Origin: Hyparrhenia diplandra
Lineage: Eukaryota > Streptophyta > Magnoliopsida > Poales > Poaceae
Reading direction: 5' to 3'
Assembly (NCBI GenBank): GCA_015847255.1
Contig: JADLZK010002761.1
Span: forward strand, 124,001-188,000
Length of the DNA: 64,000 nt
The notes below the pieces were generated by a model. The model worked only from the letters and a program-made list of their open reading frames with translations, was not told the DNA's origin and did not search any database. A program made the position numbers and the translations under genes. Shown here in pieces: positions 30,625-39,691 of the stretch (positions within the stretch are counted from its first letter, which is position 1; the number at the start of each line of letters is the position of its first letter).

Positions 30625-33486
30625 TCAGTTTGGTGTTTGTCTTGCCCAAGTAGCAACGACGACATATATTTTGTGGTAGAGCATGTCCGGCAGTTGAAAG
30701 CACGCAATTCTCCAGCTTCTCTTGAACAACAGAACACCAAATGCCATCCAGATACCAACTACGAATCCACACCCGAGTCCGAGATAAAAGAACAGATTCT
30801 CAGGATCTTCTTCAGCTCTTCCCATGGCACCTTTCTTTCGTGCATCACCCTCACTCGAGCAATTGTTTTCAAGAGGACGCCCACAGAGACCGGTGTTACC
30901 AATGTACATAGATGGATGCGCAGCATACAGGGTATCAAGCTGCGGTCCAGATGGAATTCTTCCAGTTAGATTGTTGTATGACAAGTCCAAGTAGCTTAAG
31001 AACGTTAGCTCTGAAAGACTCGCTGGTATTTCCCCTGACAGCTTGTTCCTCTCGAGATCTAGTGATTCCAGCATCTGCATTTCCCCGATCTTGTTTGGAA
31101 CAAATCCACTCAAGTGATTCCTCGACAGATTCAAGTTCACTAATGCATCAAGAACAACCATTTCTTCTGGAATGTTGCCGGTTAGATTGTTTGAAGATAA
31201 ATCAATGATCACCATTTCTATATCAAGAATTCTGTCAAATGGACCGTAGTTCAATTCCTGCCCCTTCAAGACTGCAGAAAGACTACTAGTATGAAAGATA
31301 TTTGCACTGGGGACAGGACACCAAGCCATGTCTTTCTTTCTCATTGATTTCATACTTGAAAGGTAACTTGGAAAGAGCCCGATATCTTATTGTTATTCAG
31401 ATCCATGTACTGAAGGCAAGAAAGGTTTGTGATGCTCACTGGAATGCTCCCAATGAACTTGTTGTGACTTAATCGTAGCAGTCTTAAGGACATTAGTTTT
31501 CCAATCCACAAGGGCAATTTTCCATAGAATTTGTTCCTAGACAAATCTAAGAAGTGAACATTTGTAAGGTTTTGCACAAAAAAGATGGGAACTCTCCAGA
31601 CAAACTGTTGTTACTTAAGGCTATAATTTCCAAATCTTCCATTTCGCCAAGGCATGATGGAAGTTCCCCTCCAAAAAATTGTTGGATAAGTCCAACTCAC
31701 CCAATCTCTGAAATTTACAAAAGGATTCATGAACATGGCCACTGATTTGGTTGGAGAATAGAGACAACGATTCTAGATTGGAAGACCCAATACCAGATGG
31801 CAGAGGCCCTGACAAGAAGTTATTGGATAAGTCCAACAACCGTATGTTTGGTGGCAGTGTGGAGCCCATAATATCAGCCAGCAAAGTTCCGTTGAGTTGA
31901 TTGTTGGACATGTTCAAGAATACGACATTTGAAAAGGCATCAAAGAACCATTGTGGAAGCCTAATAGCTATACCTGCACTTGAGATATCGAGATAGGTAA
32001 TCTTCTCTTGCCATTGAAGCCAGCCAGGAAATAGTGGGCCCATCTGGCAGGCTGCAAAGGATGCACCATATAATCTAAATGGTGGTTTCCAGTCTGAGCT
32101 TAGCTCTATCTTCAGGTCATTATAAGACAAGTCTATGTATTGCAAGCTCCATGCATTAGTAAAGTGTTCCTCCATTATCATACCATCCAACTTATTACTA
32201 TTTAGATACAGAATGGTGAGATTACTGAGCATACCAATCTCGCATGGGACATTTCCGTTCATGTTGTTGACAGAGAGATCAAGGATCTGCAAAGCAGTAA
32301 ATTGCTCTACAGATGTTGGGAGAGATCCTGTGATGTTGTTACAGGCGAGGTTTAGAATGACCAAGCTTGTTAACTGCCCCATCCATCTTGGTAGCATCCC
32401 AGTTAATTCGTTGAAACTGAGGTCTAACTCTTGTAATTTGTTAGGTGAACAACGAGGCAGATTCCTAAACAGATCAGCTACGTCACCATATAAGAAAGCC
32501 GAATGAAGGTTCAGGACCTCCAAATTGCATAGGTTGTTAAGATTCGTTGTCAAGCTGCGCATGTACTTGTCATCATCATCATAATAGTTTGCATTTGAAA
32601 GGTCAAGAACTTGCAATGATGTCATTTCTCCCAGAGCATCAGGAAACTGACCATACAAATAATTGTTGTCAAGGTAAAGGTATTTGAGGTTCGTTATGTT
32701 CCAGAACCAGCTGGCCGCCATTGGATGGTTGAAGGAGTTCCAAGAGGCATCCAACTCCTCGAGGTTTGTAAGGTTCAGGTGTGGCAGCGACTGGTTTGGG
32801 CTTGCAAGAGAACAGTCGGAAAGACGAAGGACCCTCAAAGAAGGTATCATGTTCATGACCTGAGGCCAATCTGCTACTGTGCCGAGGTTCACTGTGTTGA
32901 GGTTGAGATATTGTATGGACTGAAGGTGTGTTAACCATGATATATCTGTTGAGTTTGTGTAATACATTTCGGAAAGATCTAGATACTGCAGCCTTGACAA
33001 GTTACCAAGCTGAGGAGGCAGGCCACCATCGAACGGTATGCCAGAGAGGTTAAGATACTTGAGATTCTTTAGAGAGCCCAAGAACTCGGGAATTCGACCG
33101 GTTGGGCCCTCTAGTTCATTGTAGCTGAGGTCAAGGTGCTCTAGATGATCCAGAGCAAGCAAAGAAGGACTTATCTTGCCCTCCATGGTTGCTCCTTCTT
33201 CATAGTTGCCTCGAAGTTGAAGCTTCTGGACGTGGCCAGTGAGGTTGCTGCATCTGACGCCTCTCCACCGGCAGCAGTCGTCGTCGTCTCGCCGCCACGA
33301 GTCGAGGAAGCCTGCAGGGTCGCTCGTGACGCCGTGCTTGAATTCCAGCAGGGCATCCCTCTCGTGCAGCATGCAGCTCGGACTCGCGGTGTCTGGTGGC
33401 TGGGGCTGGGGCTGCGAACGTGCATGGGTGGCCAGGAACAAGATGCACAACTGCACAAGCCCAAGCATGGCAGCTAGACCATGCAT
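30625..33486 (-). pseudogene. LRR receptor-like protein A (no kinase), three frameshifts
   Basis: An intronless RLP of about 950 codons reads 33486 to 30625. N-terminal signal peptide (LVQLCILFLATHA core), LRRNT domain with HERDALLEFKHG, DSWR and CCRWRGVRCS, about 25-30 plant-type LRRs (L..LDLS.N.L.G.IP), an island with KGQELNYG, the cap GNTGLCGRPL, a TM helix with GxxxG (LFFYLGLGCGFVVGIW) and a basic tail of about 30 aa. No kinase domain, the Cf/EIX/RLP class, which typically signals with SOBIR1-type kinases at the plasma membrane in pattern or effector recognition. Frame breaks occur near 31668 (one G missing in a G-run), near 31584 (T-run length) and near 31365 (one base missing). Open blocks: 31621-33486, 31350-31577, 30625-31353. 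Pseudogene or indel errors. Confidence 0.93.
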
Positions 33487-35025
33487 GGTGGCAACACGGA
33501 TTATGGTGTGGTCTTTTTGAAGAAAGATTATGGTGTGGTTACAATGGCTGGATCATTATTTCTAGTGTGTTAGGGCTGTTTCTATAGTGTTTGCAGGATG
33601 GATAGGTTATTAACGGCCGGTCGAAATTAAGCGGTGTTGAGCCGGTCAGTCATGAGACCGCACTCATCGATTAATAATAACTATAGCCTGTCACCTCGCG
33701 CAAGCTTACATCTTGTATTTACGTACAGGTGCCTGGCCGGCCGGCCGGCCGTACTCATTGCGCATGTTCTTATAGTTATTATAAAGTCATTATATTATCT
33801 TAAGTAAAAGTTTTTTTGCTATTTATCTATTGATAGATTTTTTTAGTACTGAATCTATAAGATTTCTATATGTTTGATTGTGCTATAGGTTGTGTGCCAC
33901 AACTATCACTATTTTGTTGCACTTTAAAAAATTTGTTAGATTTTGCCAAATAAAATCTGGCAACAGATAACTAGACGCTCTCTAAGCAAAAAAAAGCGGT
34001 CCATGTAAATTAAGATTTTTTTTTTTTTTTTTTTTAAATAAGTGTCTTACTTAGCTAGTGTGATCGTTGATAGAGTTGAGGAATAATAAAGAGGGGTCTA
34101 AAAGTCGAAATACACTCTTCTCTTTTTAAATTATAAATCGAATTAGTATGTGCATTAAGATTTAAAGGTCAGTTGGTATATTGCATATATACTAAATAAT
34201 CATTGTGTGTTACGCGATGAAGCATCATGCATGAACATATGTTGGCTTGTAAAAAGACTCATGATGTGTTGCTTTGAGATAGTGCCAATTGCTATTACTT
34301 AATTAGGCATGCATGGTGCACTAATGTTCCTGCACATTGGTTGCTAACTAAGTTATTAAATAAACGGTTATAAAATATGGGTGTAGGTGTAGTGCTGGCT
34401 GGCACTGTTTTATACATATATGCAACATGAGAATGACCACATAAATTTGGTGCTCATAACCTTGGTGCTCATCGATTGCCAAATGGAGGGTGTATAAATA
34501 GAATGGTCCATATTGGTCCAACATAGAAGAATATAATTTCGAGAAAAAAATAATAATTTTACAACACACGGAAAATTCTCCTAGTACATAGATATCTTGA
34601 ACTTTCGTTTTTGTTTTCTTTAAACACACAAAGAAAGTTGTACATACATACAGATTGTAGTAAAATGTCTAAATTTTCATCTTGAGCCATTTGAGTTTCC
34701 ATAATAACTAGTACTTTGACCACCATAACCGAGAGGAAGTGAGGAACGTGACCACCATAATGGCAGGCAGGCATGCGTGGATCCGATCCTCTTGGGACTT
34801 GACACGCATGCAGGGAATGAAGGGGAGCTCGCCTCGCGTAACAAACACCACCTGAATCTGCAACCACCTCCCGCCGCCGCACTCTCATCTCTGGACAGAG
34901 ACCTTGCCCGCTCGCTGTCCACGGCCCCTGCCACTGCTTCACGCAATCGCGCTCGGCCTCCGGACATCACACCCAGTCCTGATCACACCTCCCACACCGC
35001 CCCCACAGCCCAACGGACCACCTGC
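33487..35025. other. Spacer upstream of RLP A and of small gene copy 2
   Basis: Contains the divergent 5' flanks of RLP A (minus) and the small gene (plus). About 34080-34520 is homologous to about 62580-63270 (CATGCATGAACA, GACTTGTAAAA, TGCACTAATGTT, GCACATTGGTTGCTAA, GCCAAATGGA). A GGCCGGCCGGCCGGCC run is at about 33737. From about 34880 the sequence becomes GC-rich and resembles the 5' flank at about 25980-26080. No further gene. Confidence 0.6.
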
Positions 35026-35265
35026 ATGGCTTCCTCCGGCTCCGCTCGTAGTCTCATCAACACCAACGAGGAGAGCGCCGTCAAGAACAGGACCACCGCC
35101 GTCGGCTGCCCCAAGAACGACGAACCCGCGCCGTCGCCCGTCACTGCTCGCCTGAAGAAGCGTAGCATGCTGTCGCGTAGCAAACTGCGAGTGTCTGATC
35201 TCCGCAGGCTTGTGTCGGCAGCAGGTCTGGGCGGGGCTGGCGCTCTCCGGCCTCCATTGGCGTAG
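35026..35265 (+). CDS. Small basic protein, 79 aa, unknown function (copy 2)
   Basis: The frame is open from 34777, but the Met at 35026 is chosen because the paralogue at 26121 starts at the corresponding codon (CATGGCTTCC context). The protein is rich in Ser, Ala, Arg and Lys and has a central EPAPSPVTARLKKRS, a basic segment SRSKLRVSDLRRLVSAAG, and the C-terminus GALRPPLA. No signal peptide, membrane helix or known domain. The partner copy at 26121-26378 keeps the ends but has a shifted core, and its 3' flank is conserved for several hundred bases. A TRIM retroelement sits about 390 bp downstream. It may be a real small-protein gene or a fragment duplicated from a DUF936 first exon (similar PKN..PAP string). 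Conservation of the ORF in this copy is the only support. Confidence 0.5.
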   Translation: MASSGSARSLINTNEESAVKNRTTAVGCPKNDEPAPSPVTARLKKRSMLSRSKLRVSDLRRLVSAAGLGGAGALRPPLA

Positions 35266-35652
35266 TGACTGATGGTTGCTGAATGATGGAAGGCTTTTGT
35301 TTCGTTCCAACCGGCAGGACGAAGATATGGAGATACGGTGTTTGTTCTGTTCGGAGTCTTCGGACATCAGTTATTTGTGTCTGCATCTTGTACGATCTGT
35401 AGTGAGTGTGTGTGTCACTCTTCTATGGGTCCCTGGCTGGGAAGTGTTCAATTCAGCGTTGTTCCTTGATGGTTTTAGTTGGCATCAGTCAGTTTCGGGT
35501 AGTTGTGTTTCAAGTTTCAGTTCTTTCCTGCCGGGGTTTCATCCTTGGAATGTTGGAGGCATTTCAAGAACCTTTTCTGTTTTATTATCTTGGAACACCT
35601 TTCCTTAGTTGGTGTCAGTTTTATAATCTTGGAACTTTTCTTAGTTGGTGTC
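35266..35652. repeat. 3' flank of small gene copy 2; segmental duplication copy 2
   Basis: Matches about 26385-26730: TGCTGAATGATGG, TGTTTGTTCTGTTC, GTAGTGAGTGTGTGT, GATGGTTTTAGTTGGC and CTTAGTTGGTGTC. No gene seen. Confidence 0.85.
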
Positions 35653-36463
35653 TGTGAGACCCGCTCTTGGGCCAAGATGATGGGCGGGCCGAATGGCGGG
35701 GTTACTGAACATGGGGGGGAGCTTCGCGTTATCAGTAGCTCGGGATCTTTGGGTTCTTGTAGCGACGAAGGATAGTCCCAACCGGAAGTTGAAGGAGAGT
35801 TGAGCCAGCTTAAAAGCACGGGCTCGGGAGGCTATTAACTCGGGATCGATCTTTGGCGCCGCTTGTGACTAAAGCCGCCAAGAGAGTTAATTAGCAAGTG
35901 TGGTCCATTCAACGTGTAGAGTGGATCTTAGCCGTCATCCCGGTCGGGCGTTACAAATGGTATCAGAGCCAACTCTCGCGGTTTCACGGAACATTATGGA
36001 TCGGAGCTCGGAAAAAGGCGTATGGCCCCGTAGAGGGCATGGCAAATAGACCGAGGAGCCGGTAATGCACGCGTGAGCCAAGAGAGTTGATCCTGGTTGT
36101 CCCGTGCGGGTAGGTTGGTTCGGCCCTCGACGAGGGGCGCCGAGTCCTTAAGGGTGGGTGGACGTGAGACCCGCTCTTGGACCAAGATGATGGGTGGGGC
36201 GAATGGCCGGTTATCGTAAAGCACGGGAGCTCGCGGTTCTCGTAGCTCGGGATGCCGTTTCTTGAAGCGACGAAGGATACCCCAAACTGGAAGTTGAAGG
36301 AGAGTTGAGCCGGCTTAAAAAGCCCGGGCTCCGGGAGGCTATTAACTTCCGGATCGATCTTTTTTTGCGCGGCGAGGAAAAAGCGCCAAGAGAGTTAATT
36401 AGCGTGTGTGGTCCATTCAACATGTAGAGTGGATCTTAGCCGTCATCCCGGTCGGGCGTTACG
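35653..36463 (+). mobile_element. TRIM (miniature LTR retrotransposon), 811 bp
   Basis: Two direct terminal repeats of about 300 bp (35653-35955 and 36163-36463; both contain GTGAGACCCGCTCTTGG, GTTGAAGGAGAGTTGAGCC, CCAAGAGAGTTAATTAGC and CCGTCATCCCGGTCGGGCGT) enclose only 207 bp. The interior begins with a perfect Met-type primer-binding site TGGTATCAGAGCC (35958-35970) and ends in purine-rich GGGTGGGTGGA. There are no coding domains. A near-perfect 5-bp duplication GTGTC/ATGTC flanks it, and the paralogous site at about 26725 is empty. Relative orientation follows from the PBS. The repeats are visibly diverged, so the insertion is old compared with the copia element. Confidence 0.92.
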
Positions 36464-36516
36464 ATGTCGGTCGGGCTAGGGTGTAAAGTCATTGAATGTC
36501 ATATGGGGTGCCGTAT

Positions 36517-36781
36517 GGAGTGTTCGGATGCTAGTAAAAACAAATTTCAGAACTTGCTAGTAAAACCACAAGACAAATTTATTAAGCCTAATTAATCCAT
36601 TATTGACACGTGTTTATTTTTAGTACGTCATTGTCAAATCTTAGACTAACTAGAGTTTAAAAAAATTCATTTAGCAATACAGTGCAATTAGTTATTTTAG
36701 TCTATATTAAACATTCTATGCATGTGTTGAAACATTTGATATGATGGGACACAAAGTTTTGGGGAATGAACTGAACACCCC
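36517..36781. mobile_element. Tourist-like MITE
   Basis: Ends GAGTGTTCGGATGCTAGTA and GAACTGAACACCCC. The interior has AAGCCTAATTAATCCATTAT and AACATTCTATGCATGTGTTG. It is absent from the paralogous segment near 26760. Borders approximate. Confidence 0.7.
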
Positions 36782-38190
36782 TGAAAACAAAAATTTTGAG
36801 ACTATACATAATTTCAAATGAGAAGTTATCGGTTACAAAGTTGTATATCTATACAAGTTTAGTTTTAATCGTTTCCCCATCCAAGTTTATTAGAACAATT
36901 GAAAAAAAAATAAATTTCAAAACATCAAAACTCCAAATAGGATTTTTGAGACATTACATGGTTTTATATGAAAATTTGTTGGTTGCAATGTTGTATATCT
37001 CATCAAGTTATAGAAGTTTGGGTTTAACCATTTCCCCATCCGAGATCATTTGAACAATTCAAAAATAAAATGAATTTCAAATATTAAAACTTCAAATAGA
37101 ATTTTTTTTTTTTTTATAACTTCAAATAGAATTTTGGGGGGTCGTAAATGAGTTCAAATGAAAAAGTTCTTAGCTATAAAGTTGTACCCCTCCATCCCAA
37201 AATAAGCATACATCTTTTCTTCTCAACGAAGTCTTTTTTTAATGTTTAACAAACTATATAAAAACATAGGGGCTTGAGCATTTCTACTCCCTGTTTTTCA
37301 TGCCATTTTGTGATTTTGTTCCATTTTTTTTTTTAAAAAAATTGTGATTTTTACCCCTTTTAAAATGAAGGAAGACTTTTACCCTACTGTTAAGTCTCTC
37401 CAACAAAGTGTCAACTTTTGTGTAGAAGTACAACTTTGCTTCTTCCCCCTCTCTCTACCTTCATTGACATGTGGGGACTTAATTGTCATGTCGTCCTTCA
37501 ACCTTCAGCCATCTTCACCCTGTTGTTGCACTGTTCATTTGCCGGAAAGGGCGCTCAGGGTCAACCACTGCTTGTGGGTGACAAGGGAGGTAGAGCGCGC
37601 CATGCGAGGCGAAAACGTAGGGCTTTGCGGTGGCGGGGCCTAGGGTGAGGTGGCGGCACAAAGCGGGAGGCGCACGGGTCGTGACAACGGCTCGCGGTCA
37701 AATAGTGCCGGACTCGGTAGGAGCGCCGCCCGCTGGCCGATGGGAGTGCCGTATGTCGCCGCCTAAAACCCTAACCCTCACCTCTCATGCCGCGAGTCTT
37801 AGGGAACGCTTGGAGGAGGGAAATGGGGAGGGGAAGGCCGATGGGGAGGAGGAGCAGCCGCTAGGAGGAGGATAGTGCGACGCGTCTATTTCTCACACAC
37901 GGGGAGATGTGCGATGCAGCGGGGAGAAAGAGTTTTTCCTAGGGGCATTTTTGTCTTTTGGCCTCAAAAACCTCAAAAACATACTATTATTCATATATGT
38001 ATTATTCATTATAATTATACTTTCATGCTAAACTTATTTAAGGACATGAATGTTGGTATTTTCTCTATTATTTACTCAAACTTCTAAGAGTTGGACTCCT
38101 CAGTATTTGAGAAGTGATTTATTTTGGGATGGATTCATTGAAATCCATAACTTTGGTATTGATCATTTCTTGTCTTCGAGTTAGTTCAAG
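36782..38190. repeat. AT-rich segmental duplication copy 2 (of 26790-27256)
   Basis: Carries the same strings as copy 1 (TTTCCCCATCC, GGTCGTAAATGAGTTC/GCTCGTAAATGAATTC, GCTATAAAGTTGTAC, CATATATGTATTATTCATT, CTTATTTAAGGACA, GGTATTGATCATTTCT). It also shows internal partial repeats of its first part (36780-37090) and is interrupted by the 706-bp insertion below. No gene. Confidence 0.8.
37269..37974. mobile_element. 706-bp insertion with 9-bp target duplication (MULE-like)
   Basis: A perfect 9-bp direct repeat AAAAACATA (37260-37268 and 37975-37983) flanks sequence absent from the paralogous segment near 27030. A 9-bp duplication is typical of Mutator-like elements. Termini GGGGCTTGAGC and GGCCTCAAAAACCTC show only weak inverted similarity, so it would be a non-TIR type. 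The interior is GC-rich between about 37540 and 37880 and may be captured sequence; its frames (37344-37643, 37630-37875) have no motif. Confidence 0.75.
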
Positions 38191-38580
38191 AATTCAAAAA
38201 TATTAAAATTTTGAAATATGAGAACTGTAAAAATATTTATCATATTTTTATAAAAATTTGGATTCATATATAGAAAAAATCTAGTATATAAATGTTTAAT
38301 AATAATTACGTATATGTATATTAGTAATCGAAACACATAAATATTTATGAATAAGTAGATTTAATCATATAAAATTTCTGCAAATATTTTTTTAAAGAAG
38401 TACTCGATTAAGACCAATTTTGCCTCCACAACCCTTGTATGTGTGTGTGTATATAACAAATCTCGCCTCGCTCACCGCTGATTGGTATGTGTATGTGTAA
38501 CAAAAAAATTACAAATTGTAATCTCAAAAAAAAAAAAAAAAAATACAAATTGTGATACGTCTCACACTCACTCAAACCCA
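38191..38580. other. AT-rich spacer, low complexity
   Basis: Runs of A/T with TGTGTGTGTGT near 38440 and an A-run at about 38526-38544. No gene. Confidence 0.5.
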
Positions 38581-39316
38581 CTGGGGGCGCGGGAGCTCTG
38601 GAGGACATCGGCACCTCCAAGGATGAAGTTCTTCATGTGGCTGGTTATGCACGCTAGATGCTGGACAGCACACCGGCGTTGGAGACATGGATTGCAGGAC
38701 TCCCCCGTCTGTATCCTTTGTGACCAAGGTGATGAAACGATTGATCACATCATTCTTGGATGTGTGTTCAGTAAGGAAGTATGGTCCTTGTGCCTGAGAA
38801 GCTTCCAGCTGCATACCTAGTGTCAAGTAAGAGATGACACGGCCATGGCGTGGTGGACGAGCGCTAGGAAAGCCTTGCCAAAACCACTGCGACGAGGTTT
38901 CGACACTCTTTTTCTTCCTCATTGCCTGGATTCTCGGAAGGAGAGGAATGCACGAACCTTTGAAAGGGTATCGCGATCAGCTCAGCAGGTGTTTGAGTAC
39001 ATCTTGGAGCAGGCAGCTCTCTGGAAGGCGGCGGCGTATCGGCATCTGAGTGCCCTCGAAGCAAGGCGCTTGCAGAACTAGGAGAACCTGCACTCCGTGT
39101 AGTTGTTGCTTTGTTCCCTTAGGGAGTTTACCCGTCGTGTGTTTTTTCTTTTTTTCGTCCTTTGCTGCTTTTGGCTTCCGCGGTGTTTAATTTATCTGCT
39201 GTTTTTGTGGTGGGTGTATGGGTGTGATAATCCTAGGATTACTCGTTTTGTAACAAAAAAACTACTCTCTGCTTAACGAAATACGTGCTAACGCACGCTC
39301 TCGAAAAAAAAAAAAA
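38581..39316 (+). mobile_element. 5'-truncated L1-type LINE with zf-RVT domain and poly-A tail
   Basis: The translation matches the C-terminal region of plant L1 ORF2: SAPPRMKFFMWLVMHARCW, then VCILCDQGDETIDHIILGCVFS (zf-RVT Cys/His pattern, about 38700-38775) and KEVWSL. A stop interrupts it near 38818, after which ARKALPKPLRRGFDTLF, CLDSRKERNARTFERV and AAAYRHLSALEA continue in another frame. A 3' UTR ends in GCTAACGCACGCTCTCG followed by an A-run (39304-39316). Only the terminal part of the element is present, as is usual for LINE insertions. Confidence 0.88.
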
Positions 39317-39691
39317 GAAGAAGGAACAACGTCCGTCTCCACCAATTCCGGAACGAACTGGCCGTGCCGGGGCATCATATAGGCCGCACGGCTCGGGGGC
39401 AACCTTGTTTCAAAAACTTAACGTTGCCAACGATCGGATCCCCCTTGCCATGCGGACTTGGCATGCAAGCGCCCGGCGGCTTCATCGATCTCAGGATTCA
39501 TCACCGGCGACACCCCTGACCTGACCCTCCTACTTCATCCTCTATAAAAAGCAGACCACATCGCCTCCGTCGCCCACACTTTGTGCACCACCACCTCCAC
39601 CACCGCACCGCTTCACGCAACCCACACTCGACTGATCTGCCGCCCCCACCGTCCCCCACACAGTCGCCCACTGCGACGGCGCGCAGCTCAC
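39317..39691. promoter_or_regulatory. Probable promoter / 5' leader of DUF936-like copy 2
   Basis: A good TATA box, CTCTATAAAAAGCAGACC, lies at about 39541, some 150 bp before the ATG at 39692, followed by a C-rich leader (CACCACCACCTCCACCACCG). The CGCTTCACGCAA string at about 39608 resembles the leader of small gene copy 2. Confidence 0.55.
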
